Numbered from the stretch's first letter, positions 1-5,547 are shown. The stretch is 8,431 nt of DNA from Nitrososphaera sp. (GCA_025935445.1 JAICVG010000035.1:1-8431); one strand, 5' to 3'. The notes: generated by a model not told the origin, from the sequence alone. Program-made: numbers and translations.

Positions 1-1640
1 CCCCTTGGATAAAAGGCAGTCTGGTCCAAAATGATATACTTGTCTTCGACCACCTTGAGTACCTTTGCATGAAAATGGCGGATCGATTCGTCTTGATAGT
101 AGAGTAATTTTGTCGGTGGAAGATCTTCCAGCCCAGGTATTGGTTTTGAAGCCTGGCTTGATACCTGGCTTGTATGTAATTCTGCAAGCTTTGTATAAAA
201 TGTTGAAGGCACATTTTGTATAATCCCTTGCTCCATCAAAAAGTCTGGAGTTACGCCATCTGACTCATAGAGCCTAATGAGGTCGTCAACATTCAGCTCC
301 TTTGCATTTTTGCTCGATTTGAGTGACATCGCCACAGAGTTCATGCGCTCACGTGAACTAGAATACCTGCTTGCTTCAAGTTGCAGAATTGTCTTGACGT
401 CTTCCCTATGATCTTCAAGTTCTGGATACATCCGCCTAAGATAGTCGATATGCAATTCAGCCATGTCTTCAACTCTGATGATGTTTTTCCAGCCAAGCCT
501 TTCGAGTATAGAAAGTGCCCTCCGAAGGATCACCCTTAGATTGTAACCTCCGCCTACGTTTGAGGGAAGGGCCCCATCTGAAATCGCAAATACGAGGGTC
601 CTTATGTGATCGGAAATCGTGTATATCGCTTCATAGGGCGCAACAAAAGCACTCAGCTGTTCCTCAGAAATTTTCATCTCTTTTGCGATTAGCGACTTCA
701 AATCTCGGATACTATTACTACTACCACTGCCGCCGCCGGTCTTATCATCAAGCTTTAATGAGATTGATTCAAAATACTTAGTCAGGACTTCGTGACCAGT
801 GTCAGTTCCGGTCATGTCGACTAGCTTGCCAACTACAGGTCCGAAACAGCAGTCGTAGCTTGTAGGTGTACCCATCGTTATCCATGAAAAGCGCTCAAGC
901 CCTGCGCCCATGTCTATTATCTTATTTGGCATGACGCGGTAGTCGTTCTCATTTCCTTCAAATTCAGTAAATACTGCATTACCAAGCTCAAGGCCGCGTG
1001 CGAAATATTCTAATGAGTATCCAAAGGCCCCAGCCCCCATCCATACATCTTCGACAAAGGTTATATCTTCTGCTTTGATGCCAAGTCCCTTAGTCAGCAT
1101 GCCAAAGTCAAGATCTATGCATTTGTCTTTCCAGTAGCCACCTGGCGCGTCTGCATTACATGTCTGGCCTATCATGCAAAAGCCGGTATAGTGCCTACCG
1201 CTCAGTCCTACATTTTCAATGTCATTGAATCTGAGGCACATCTGCGGAACTACAAGTGGGTTTGCCGGTAATTCAAAAACTACTTGGTTGCCGACGACTC
1301 GCTGAAAGTCAACGATTGACGCTATTGTAAAATATAGGTCTTCTCTCCAGCGGCATACAACAGGGTAGCGCCTTACTACCTCATGGTCATTTGCGCGGAA
1401 GAACTTCTCAGTCTCCTTCCATGCGTTGACATAGTCTAGACGTTTGTTTGTCGGCGGTTTTCCGATAAAACCGTAATTTTCATGATCCGGGCAGAAATCC
1501 CTTGCAATATCAAGCGTCCAGAAGAATTTTTCGCACTTGGAGCACTTTTTTCGCATAAAGCCCATCTTGTCAAAAAGTGATACTTTGTAGTACCTCTCAG
1601 GATTAGATGAAAATAGTGCGGCCAGTTCCTTCTTTCCCAA
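1..1640 (-). CDS. alaS: Alanyl-tRNA synthetase, archaeal type (partial; C-terminal part beyond the window)
   Basis: Charges tRNA-Ala with alanine in the cytoplasm (class II synthetase). I translated the minus strand from 1640 to 1 and found no stop: 546 codons plus two bases. Visible features: an N-terminal zinc-type cluster C33, C36, C50, H53, typical of archaeal AlaRS; a class II motif 2 region RFNDIENVG at residues 137-145 followed by GRHYTGF; and the archaeal catalytic-core signature MGAGLERF (244-251) then GTPTSYD (257-263). The last residues, LDQTAFYPR (538-546), match the beginning of the editing domain, so roughly the last 350 residues of a usual ~900-aa protein lie outside. The start is TTG at 1640, because an in-frame TAA lies two codons upstream and no ATG precedes the conserved N-terminus. 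A Gly/Ser-rich tract at about 302-310 looks like a linker insertion. It lies downstream of the thioredoxin gene with its own TATA-like box. Confidence 0.96.
   Translation of the reverse strand, partial: MGKKELAALFSSNPERYYKVSLFDKMGFMRKKCSKCEKFFWTLDIARDFCPDHENYGFIGKPPTNKRLDYVNAWKETEKFFRANDHEVVRRYPVVCRWREDLYFTIASIVDFQRVVGNQVVFELPANPLVVPQMCLRFNDIENVGLSGRHYTGFCMIGQTCNADAPGGYWKDKCIDLDFGMLTKGLGIKAEDITFVEDVWMGAGAFGYSLEYFARGLELGNAVFTEFEGNENDYRVMPNKIIDMGAGLERFSWITMGTPTSYDCCFGPVVGKLVDMTGTDTGHEVLTKYFESISLKLDDKTGGGSGSSNSIRDLKSLIAKEMKISEEQLSAFVAPYEAIYTISDHIRTLVFAISDGALPSNVGGGYNLRVILRRALSILERLGWKNIIRVEDMAELHIDYLRRMYPELEDHREDVKTILQLEASRYSSSRERMNSVAMSLKSSKNAKELNVDDLIRLYESDGVTPDFLMEQGIIQNVPSTFYTKLAELHTSQVSSQASKPIPGLEDLPPTKLLYYQDESIRHFHAKVLKVVEDKYIILDQTAFYPR
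711..740 (-). repeat. Trinucleotide-rich tract in alaS (Gly/Ser linker)
   Basis: On the minus strand, ACC GGC GGC GGC AGT GGT AGT AGT AAT AGT encodes T-G-G-G-S-G-S-S-N-S between the catalytic core and the following helical domain of AlaRS. It looks like a slippage-expanded linker rather than conserved structure. Confidence 0.5.
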
Positions 1641-1665
1641 TGGCTGTTATCTTGTGTTAGACATC

Positions 1666-1674
1666 AAAATATAC
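1666..1674 (-). promoter_or_regulatory. TATA-like box of alaS
   Basis: The minus strand reads GTATATTTT, centred about 30 nt before the TTG start at 1640. That spacing puts the transcription start at or a few bases before the start codon, so the alaS mRNA is probably leaderless. No Shine-Dalgarno-like sequence precedes the TTG, which agrees. Confidence 0.55.
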
Positions 1675-1693
1675 ACGTATTAATGGTTTCGTT

Positions 1694-1728
1694 GAAAAGA
1701 GAAAGAAGGAAGAGAAGAAAGAAGGAGA
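1694..1728 (-). terminator. Pyrimidine-rich tract after thioredoxin, candidate terminator
   Basis: On the plus strand this is an uninterrupted 35-nt run of purines, so the minus-strand transcript is all C and U, starting 9 bases after the thioredoxin stop. U-rich tracts without a strong hairpin are the usual archaeal termination signal. The tract has scattered U triplets rather than one long U run, so efficiency is uncertain. Confidence 0.45.
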
Positions 1729-1736
1729 CACAGGGC

Positions 1737-2087
1737 TTAGGACTTGAGTGAATTTTCGATGAATTTTAGGTATGTCTCTTTTGGTGCTGCACCTATAGTT
1801 CTCGCTATTTCCTTGCCGCCTTTGAACAGCAAAAGTGAAGGAATCGATTGTACGTTGTATCTCATTGCAATTTCCTGATTCTCATCAACGTTTAGCTTGG
1901 TCACTTTAACTTTGCCTGCCATAATTTTGGCAACCTGCTCCACTGCAGGCCCCACCATCCTGCATGGGCCGCACCATTCTGCCCAAAAGTCTACTAGCAC
2001 AGGTACATCTGACTTGAGCACTTCAGCATCCCATCGTTGAGTGGTGACATAGGTGACTACATTATTATTGTCTATCCTGCTTTCCAT
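1737..2087 (-). CDS. trxA: Thioredoxin
   Basis: A 116-aa thioredoxin, a cytoplasmic thiol-disulfide reductant that would be recharged by thioredoxin reductase. The active site is WCGPC, with redox cysteines C39 and C42. The buried acid is D33 in VDFWAEW, the cis-proline is P83 in QSIPS, and the GG of the C-terminal strand is at 90-91. These lie where expected in a single-domain thioredoxin of about 105-110 residues; the extra length is a short N-terminal extension with three Asn (7-9). No signal peptide or membrane segment is seen. The ATG at 2087 follows a TATA-like box at the leaderless distance. It lies 42 bases after secE and 96 bases before alaS, in the same direction. Confidence in the family is very high; the specific client is unknown. 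Confidence 0.97.
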   Translation of the reverse strand: MESRIDNNNVVTYVTTQRWDAEVLKSDVPVLVDFWAEWCGPCRMVGPAVEQVAKIMAGKVKVTKLNVDENQEIAMRYNVQSIPSLLLFKGGKEIARTIGAAPKETYLKFIENSLKS

Positions 2088-2110
2088 GCTTCCAAGTAGG
2101 AATTGAAGGT

Positions 2111-2118
2111 ATTTTAAT
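2111..2118 (-). promoter_or_regulatory. TATA-like box of the thioredoxin gene
   Basis: The minus strand reads ATTAAAAT, centred 27 nt before the ATG at 2087, within the short gap after secE. This spacing predicts a leaderless or nearly leaderless transcript. A GGAAG sits only 2 nt before the ATG, too close to act as a good ribosome site. Confidence 0.5.
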
Positions 2119-2129
2119 CCTATTGACTA

Positions 2130-2324
2130 TTACCCAAACCGGCCTCCGGTGCCAAATGTGACATATTCTGCTATTAGCTTGATGACAAAAGCAATACCAC
2201 CTACTGCAATCAGGCCAAGCGCGACGAGACGGAGGTGTTGCAGATAATCGTCCTTGCTGGTCTTTTTTGCCAGCCTGAGCGTCTGAACCATTTCTGAAAC
2301 CCTGCGCTGTATACGCGACAACAA
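2130..2324 (-). CDS. secE: Preprotein translocase subunit SecE (Sec61 gamma)
   Basis: A 64-aa protein matching the small archaeal SecE/Sec61-gamma subunit, which clamps SecY in the membrane translocation channel. The N-terminal part is an amphipathic basic segment (RLAKKTSKDDYLQ, about residues 17-29), corresponding to the conserved 'ArKPtkdEyl' helix lying on the cytoplasmic face. A single transmembrane helix follows at about 34-54 (VALGLIAVGGIAFVIKLIA). The C-terminus is short and glycine-rich. Length is normal for archaeal SecE. The chosen start is TTG at 2324; the frame is open only to 2348 upstream and holds no in-frame ATG or GTG there. An ATG at 2329 is out of frame. In many archaea secE sits beside nusG; here its neighbours are an Lrp-type regulator and thioredoxin. 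Confidence 0.88.
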   Translation of the reverse strand: MLSRIQRRVSEMVQTLRLAKKTSKDDYLQHLRLVALGLIAVGGIAFVIKLIAEYVTFGTGGRFG

Positions 2325-2348
2325 TTCATGTTCTAAACTGTGGCTGCG

Positions 2349-2357
2349 TTATATAAA
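2349..2357 (-). promoter_or_regulatory. TATA-like box of secE
   Basis: The minus strand reads TTTATATAA inside the short gap between the Lrp-type gene and secE, centred about 29 nt before the TTG start at 2324. It predicts initiation near 2327-2329, giving a leader of only a few bases. Confidence 0.6.
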
Positions 2358-2364
2358 ATATCTG

Positions 2365-2838
2365 TCAGTACCTTGAAAGCGAGGGATGGACAGTATAAAG
2401 CGGCTCCTTATCAGTCCTCTGCATCTCAACGAATGTTTCAGTGTTTTGTATGCCTTCTATCTTGCCTATGCGTGCAATGACGACGTTATGTAATTCCTCC
2501 AGCGTGTGAGCACTTATGTTCACTATCATGTCGAACCTGCCGGTAACTTCAGTGAGCGACCTAATTTCTGGAATTTTCATAAGTTCTGCATGAATGGGAT
2601 CTTTCAACTTAGGATCCCGGTTTATCCCAACTGTTGCCTTGACATTTATCCCCAGCATGCTTTCATTGACAATCACAGTGAAATTTTTAATCAAACTGCG
2701 TTTTGCTAGGCGCTTTATCCTGCTGTAAAGAACAGAAGCATTAACGTTAAGCTTTTTGCTCAACCTTGGAACTGAAATGCTTGCATCCTTGGTCAGTTCA
2801 GATAATATCCTCATATCAAGCTCGTCAAATCTCTGCAT
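2365..2838 (-). CDS. Lrp/AsnC family transcriptional regulator
   Basis: A 157-aa protein with the two-part layout of the feast/famine regulators. Residues 1-60 form the winged HTH: LDMRILSELTKDASISVPRL, then KKLNVNASVLYSRIKRL as the recognition region. Residues 65-145 form the RAM (ligand-binding and oligomerisation) domain, with a GINVKATVGI strand and EVTGRFDMIVNISAHTLEEL, which resembles the family's 'TG.yDll..v...d.eel' signature. These proteins bind DNA as dimers or octamers and often sense amino acids. The ATG at 2838 has a TATA-like box about 31 nt upstream and an inverted repeat next to the start, compatible with autoregulation. It is transcribed away from the 168-aa unknown at 3024. 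Which ligand and which promoters it controls cannot be read from sequence. Confidence 0.93.
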   Translation of the reverse strand: MQRFDELDMRILSELTKDASISVPRLSKKLNVNASVLYSRIKRLAKRSLIKNFTVIVNESMLGINVKATVGINRDPKLKDPIHAELMKIPEIRSLTEVTGRFDMIVNISAHTLEELHNVVIARIGKIEGIQNTETFVEMQRTDKEPLYTVHPSLSRY

Positions 2839-2843
2839 ATGAT

Positions 2844-2862
2844 TGTCTATCGTTATTGGACA
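2844..2862. promoter_or_regulatory. Inverted repeat TGTC-N11-GACA, candidate operator of the Lrp-type gene
   Basis: Half-sites TGTC (2844-2847) and GACA (2859-2862) flank 11 bases, between the TATA-like box and the regulator's ATG, covering the predicted transcription start. Lrp-family proteins commonly bind imperfect dyads at their own promoter. Four-base half-sites can occur by chance, so this is a weak candidate. Confidence 0.25.
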
Positions 2863-2865
2863 GTG

Positions 2866-2873
2866 TTAATAAA
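2866..2873 (-). promoter_or_regulatory. TATA-like box of the Lrp/AsnC gene
   Basis: The minus strand reads TTTATTAA within CATTTATTAAC, centred about 31 nt before the ATG at 2838, predicting a leader of roughly 5 nt. Confidence 0.5.
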
Positions 2874-2992
2874 TGTAATTCTAACGGATTTTGCCGCCAA
2901 AACTCAATTCCTTAGTTCTCAGTGCATTGGATCATAAAAAACTTACGACACTTCAAGCCATAATGCATACTAAGATGCGGGTCGAGATAACA

Positions 2993-3000
2993 TTATATAA
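2993..3000 (+). promoter_or_regulatory. TATA-like box of the 168-aa unknown gene
   Basis: TTATATAA lies about 27 nt before the ATG at 3024. It is the best TATA match in the 185-bp divergent gap and predicts initiation just before the ATG. The rest of the gap (2876-2992) holds no open reading frame or RNA gene that I can support. Confidence 0.6.
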
Positions 3001-3004
3001 TTTG

Positions 3005-3017
3005 GAAGCCGGGCTTC
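3005..3017. promoter_or_regulatory. Perfect 13-nt palindrome, candidate operator
   Basis: GAAGCC-G-GGCTTC is a perfect dyad with a single central base, placed between the TATA-like box (2993-3000) and the ATG at 3024. A protein bound here would block RNA polymerase. It is GC-rich inside an AT-rich promoter. The divergent Lrp-type regulator is an obvious but unproven candidate ligand. Confidence 0.45.
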
Positions 3018-3023
3018 TAATGG

Positions 3024-3530
3024 ATGTTTAGCAGCAGGGGAGGAATTAAGCCTGGCCACTATGTTTTTGTAGTGCAAAAAGATGGCAAATACAACAAAAT
3101 AATCATTGGTCGGATCCGGTCCGTTAATGGCAGCAAAGTCCATGTTGCTGGCACCTATGTCCGACCACTGGGTCTAATAGAGCGTATAGAATCTGGCAGA
3201 GTAATCGGGCGTCCAAGCGAAGTACTTAGCAATCCTGATCCAAACAACTGCATCTTTATGCTGATAGACCGAGTTGAAACCGGGAGGTTTGACGAAGAGG
3301 TCGACCAATCTATGTCACGGGTCATATGGATAAACGAAAGCAGGTATCTTGTGCTTGATGGCTGGATAAAGGAGAATTTGCCAGACATATTTGCAGCAGC
3401 CCTTTCGGCCGGCACAGAAGAGTCTAGGGCTCAGGCACGCCAGACGCTCATTGAAAAGATGAATTCGCTTTATGAACGGGACCTAAAAGACCATGTCTAT
3501 GCTGTGGCAAGAAGTGCCAAGATACTGTAA
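3024..3530 (+). CDS. Hypothetical protein, 168 aa
   Basis: I do not recognise this family. The start is firm: ATG at 3024 is preceded by an in-frame TAA two codons upstream and by a TATA-like box at leaderless spacing. Residues 1-50 are rich in predicted beta strands (HYVFVVQKDG, KIIIGRIRSV, KVHVAGTYVRP) and read like a small beta-barrel or SH3-like fold. Residues 75-112 are again beta-rich (IFMLIDRV, RVIWINESRYLVLDG). Residues 115-168 are probably helical, with a charged stretch EESRAQARQTLIEKM and a basic end. No cysteine cluster, signal peptide or membrane helix is visible. It is divergent from an Lrp-type regulator and followed by a structured AT-rich gap. It could be a lineage-specific nucleic-acid or protein-binding factor, but nothing in the sequence proves a function. 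Confidence 0.8.
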   Translation: MFSSRGGIKPGHYVFVVQKDGKYNKIIIGRIRSVNGSKVHVAGTYVRPLGLIERIESGRVIGRPSEVLSNPDPNNCIFMLIDRVETGRFDEEVDQSMSRVIWINESRYLVLDGWIKENLPDIFAAALSAGTEESRAQARQTLIEKMNSLYERDLKDHVYAVARSAKIL

Positions 3531-3627
3531 GTAATAAGCCCCCTAGGGAAATATCGTTAACTGATCGGCCCTTATGGATATTACCTGACTGCAGCAAGAA
3601 GAAAAAGAAAAAGGTCTTCATACTGCT

Positions 3628-3695
3628 GCTGCTTATTAGCTATTGCAGCGACTCTTATTCTTATTATTATCATAATTATGATTATTACTATTTTT
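3628..3695 (+). terminator. Hairpins and T-rich tracts after the 168-aa gene, candidate terminator
   Basis: A hairpin can form from GCTGC (3628-3632) and GCAGC (3645-3649), followed at once by a T-rich stretch with TTA/TTC repeats. A second, perfect AT palindrome ATCATAATTATGAT (3669-3682) is followed by TTTTT (3691-3695). This fits termination of the 168-aa gene within the 215-bp gap. I see no other gene in 3531-3745. Confidence 0.45.
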
Positions 3696-3728
3696 GCCTT
3701 GTTTGCAGGGCTCATGCCCAGTAATCCG

Positions 3729-3736
3729 TATAAAAA
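3729..3736 (+). promoter_or_regulatory. TATA-like box before the HNH-like gene
   Basis: TATAAAAA-type sequence (CGTATAAAAAAG) lies only about 14 nt before the GTG at 3746. Expected initiation would be near 3755-3760, inside that reading frame. This favours a downstream start, for example GTG at 3788, for the next gene. Confidence 0.45.
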
Positions 3737-3745
3737 AGTTCTTCT

Positions 3746-4078
3746 GTGATCGCAAGACATAAGTTTGAGCTAGGTGCTATTTCATGCGTGTCATTTTTCG
3801 ACCCTCCAAGCAGTCCCAGTTATGATAAGAAAAAGTATGAGCACCTAACACTTGCTATCCGACAGACGGTGCTTGAGCGTGCCCACAACCGGTGCCAGAA
3901 ATGCAGCGTAAAGTTCAACCCCCGAATGCCGCCGCAGTTTGAACACATTAATGGCTCTCTAAAGGACAATAGGCCAGTCAACCTACGCGCTCTCTGCTCT
4001 GAATGTTTCAAGTTAGTAGAGAGTAAGGAAAAGAACAAAAAGGGAATATTTGGAAGGATGCGCAATATAGTAGGCTAG
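3746..4078 (+). CDS. Small HNH-like zinc protein
   Basis: A protein of 110 aa if it starts at GTG 3746. Residues 51-54 (CQKC) and 87-90 (CSEC) form a four-cysteine zinc knuckle around FEHINGSLKDNRPVNLRALC, the arrangement of HNH nucleases: the first His is H67 and the Asn is in PVNL. The position after the second CxxC, usually His or Asn (CxxCH), is Phe here (CSECFKL), so catalysis may be lost or altered and the domain may only bind DNA. The tail KEKNKKGIFGRMRN is basic. The start is uncertain: the TATA-like box sits too close to GTG 3746, and GTG 3788 (giving VSFFDPPSSPSYDKK, 96 aa) has an AGGTG about 11 nt upstream. No partner genes identify it as part of a restriction system. Another possibility is a structural zinc-binding DNA adaptor. 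Confidence 0.65.
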   Translation: MIARHKFELGAISCVSFFDPPSSPSYDKKKYEHLTLAIRQTVLERAHNRCQKCSVKFNPRMPPQFEHINGSLKDNRPVNLRALCSECFKLVESKEKNKKGIFGRMRNIVG

Positions 4079-4090
4079 CAGAGAATAGTC

Positions 4091-4099
4091 TAAATATAT
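4091..4099 (+). promoter_or_regulatory. TATA-like box of the 56-aa gene
   Basis: TAAATATAT is centred 27 nt before the ATG at 4122, within the 43-bp gap after the HNH-like gene. The spacing predicts a leaderless transcript and supports the short gene as real. Confidence 0.55.
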
Positions 4100-4121
4100 C
4101 GTCTGGATTGACTTTAGCAAG

Positions 4122-4292
4122 ATGGGTATCATTGTGATGCAATTCATCTGCGATACCTGTGGGAAGGTTCTATTGGAAAAGCATGGTGTGAGCGAAGAAA
4201 GATTTCCCATAACAAAGGAGGAGGCTCAGGAGCTAGACAAAGAGCACAGAGGACATGAGTGCCATATCGAGCCAGTCGAAAAGGAACGGTAA
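4122..4292 (+). CDS. Small putative zinc-binding protein, 56 aa
   Basis: An ATG-to-TAA frame of 56 codons with a good leaderless promoter and coding-like composition. It has a CxxC knuckle at C10/C13 (FICDTCGKVL), a charged helical middle (SEERFPITKEEAQELDKEH) and a second cluster H42, H45, C47, H48 (HRGHECH). Together these could bind one zinc ion, as in zinc-ribbon or treble-clef mini-proteins. A second in-frame ATG at 4137 gives MQFICDTCGK, also a plausible start; the TATA spacing favours 4122. No transmembrane segment is seen. I do not know the family; the role could be DNA, RNA or protein binding. It is followed by a T-rich tract and then by the separate 160-aa gene. Confidence 0.7.
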   Translation: MGIIVMQFICDTCGKVLLEKHGVSEERFPITKEEAQELDKEHRGHECHIEPVEKER

Positions 4293-4353
4293 ATTACAGG
4301 TTAATTTTCAGCATCGCAAAAAAGTAGCACCTAGAATCCTCTTTGGCTCCACC

Positions 4354-4359
4354 TTTTTT
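4354..4359 (+). terminator. T6 tract, candidate terminator of the 56-aa gene
   Basis: Six consecutive T, followed by GTTATT, about 60 bases after the TAA at 4292. This suits archaeal U-tract termination. The 197-bp gap 4293-4489 also holds TATA-like sequences (TGTATATACC near 4406 and TTTTATTATA near 4466) but no supported gene. Confidence 0.35.
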
Positions 4360-4465
4360 GTTATTGTAGTGACCTGTACATGCAGGCGGGCGTGCACAGT
4401 ATTCTATGTATATACCTATAGTATTTGTAAAAATAAAAAAAAGGATGATTTATTTCACACCTTTC

Positions 4466-4475
4466 TTTTATTATA
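4466..4475 (+). promoter_or_regulatory. TATA-like box before the 160-aa gene and ykgJ-like gene
   Basis: TTTTATTATA lies roughly 20 nt before the ATG at 4490, slightly close for a leaderless start. A second candidate, TATATA near 4409-4414, would give a leader of about 50 nt. Either could drive the two-gene unit 4490-5547. Confidence 0.4.
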
Positions 4476-4489
4476 GCAGTGCCAAGCTT

Positions 4490-4972
4490 ATGAACACAGT
4501 GAGCAGCAAGTCTATTTCTTGGTTCAGGGACTTTATCGGTGTGGGCTACCGCTACCATGACGTCTACATGAACGTCATTCCACTCTTTGAGGATAAGGTG
4601 CCTGCGTACCGGTTATGGAAAAAGACGATCGATTGGTGGCCAGATGACAAAATAAAGCTTAGATTTGTAGAGCAGTACGACAGCTACTGGCTCATAATTT
4701 ATGGTGGCTCCATTTACAAAGGCGACAATACTGGCTTTGTGAAGAAGGTGCAAGCCTCTGACAATTACAAGCGGTTTAAGGCAGGATACGAAAATAAAGC
4801 AATTTTGCGTTTTGGGATATACAAAGAAAATCCAAAGAAAAAGGACGACGACAGGAAGTATGACCTTGAAATTTTGAAGAAATCAAAATCGGTCTATGAT
4901 ATTGCATTTTTGAAGTATGAGGAGCTTTCACCGGAAAGCATTGAATGGCAGTGCATAGAGGAAAACAAATGA
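4490..4972 (+). CDS. Hypothetical protein, 160 aa, coupled to a YkgJ-like gene
   Basis: I do not recognise the family. The frame is open from 4406, but the upstream part reads as AT-rich non-coding translation. ATG 4490 (MNTVSSKSISWFRDF) follows a TATA-like box and starts normal-looking protein. Residues 15-75 are rich in aromatic residues and beta strands (GVGYRYHDVYMNVIPLF, then KIKLRFVEQYDSYWLIIYGG). Residues 85-130 are strongly basic (YKRFKAGYENK, KENPKKKDDDRK). There is no cysteine cluster, signal peptide or membrane helix. Its TGA overlaps the next gene's ATG (ATGA, 4969-4972), so the two proteins are probably made together, but no functional link to the cysteine-cluster protein can be read from the sequence. 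Confidence 0.8.
   Translation: MNTVSSKSISWFRDFIGVGYRYHDVYMNVIPLFEDKVPAYRLWKKTIDWWPDDKIKLRFVEQYDSYWLIIYGGSIYKGDNTGFVKKVQASDNYKRFKAGYENKAILRFGIYKENPKKKDDDRKYDLEILKKSKSVYDIAFLKYEELSPESIEWQCIEENK
4958..4961 (+). promoter_or_regulatory. Shine-Dalgarno-like GAGG that sets the ykgJ-like start
   Basis: GAGG lies 7 nt before the ATG at 4969, inside the end of the 160-aa gene. It supports 4969 over the in-frame ATG at 4945, and shows that this gene is translated from a shared mRNA. Confidence 0.55.
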
Positions 4973-5547
4973 AAAGAAAGTTCAGCTGTGTGCAAGGGTG
5001 CTCTGACTGCTGCATCTACAGAGAATACTATCCCTCTGTTGAGTACGGCAAGATCGGGGTACTTGTACTGCCTGAGGAGAAAGCTGCAATAGAGCGCCTT
5101 GCAAATGACATGGGCATCAGAGTCAGGATAATACCGCGGCTTGCGGTTGGTAAAAATTCGCCAGACAAGATAATAGCCTATCAGATGATGGGCAAGAATG
5201 AGGATGGTAACCTCTGCCCGTTCCTTGATGTTGAAAGTGACGAAAGGTCTGCTCATGGTGGATTTAAATGCAAAATATACTCCGACAGGCCGCTAGCATG
5301 CAGGGCATACCCTCTCATTGATATCGTAAATAAAACAGCTACATTTGATCCTCATTGCCAGTTTTGTAAGAAATTCTCGACTAGAAAAGCTAGCAGCGAA
5401 GGCCTGCAGCGAGAAATTGAAGCACTTGCCAAGATCAGAGCCAGTGTGACTGCAGACGATGATGATGATGTTTCTATCTGGCGCTATGCAACTGCCACTG
5501 GAGGATCGAATGGCTTGCTATCGGAAGGCTGGATCCTCGAACGCTAG
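4969..5547 (+). CDS. YkgJ-family cysteine-cluster protein
   Basis: 192 aa with the cysteine pattern of the YkgJ/UPF0153 (CxxCxxCC) family, proteins thought to bind zinc or an iron-sulfur cluster and whose reaction is not established. An N-terminal cluster C7, C11, C14, C15 (FSCVQGCSDCC) is followed by C83 in LCPFLD, C101 in FKCKIY, C111 in the family signature RPLACRAYPL, and C130/C133 in HCQFC: nine cysteines in all, far above background. The C-terminal part is helical and carries an Asp run (163-167) before SIWRYATATGG. The start is placed at ATG 4969 because it overlaps the previous stop as ATGA, has a GAGG at 7 nt and puts the first cysteine at residue 7, as in relatives. It ends tail to tail with the DUF504-like gene, overlapping by 4 nt. 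Confidence 0.85.
   Translation: MKRKFSCVQGCSDCCIYREYYPSVEYGKIGVLVLPEEKAAIERLANDMGIRVRIIPRLAVGKNSPDKIIAYQMMGKNEDGNLCPFLDVESDERSAHGGFKCKIYSDRPLACRAYPLIDIVNKTATFDPHCQFCKKFSTRKASSEGLQREIEALAKIRASVTADDDDDVSIWRYATATGGSNGLLSEGWILER
5455..5469 (+). repeat. GAT trinucleotide tract inside the ykgJ-like gene
   Basis: GAC followed by four GAT codons encodes five Asp in a C-terminal linker. Such a tract can change length by replication slippage without breaking the frame. Confidence 0.6.

Noticed and set aside
3535..3619. Minus-strand frame starting MKTFFFFFLL, resembling a signal peptide
   Set aside because: The Phe run comes from a purine tract on the plus strand, the frame then runs antisense into the 168-aa gene and carries no promoter.
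4255..4476. A 73-codon frame overlapping the end of the 56-aa gene
   Set aside because: Cysteine- and Phe-rich translation of an AT-rich spacer with a T6 tract; the overlapping 56-aa frame has better promoter and motif support.
4406..4489. Upstream extension of the 160-aa protein
   Set aside because: The extra 28 residues translate AT-rich spacer containing TATA-like boxes; ATG 4490 is the better start.
4894..5256. A 120-codon minus-strand frame
   Set aside because: Antisense to the ykgJ-like gene; explained as a shadow of its codon pattern.
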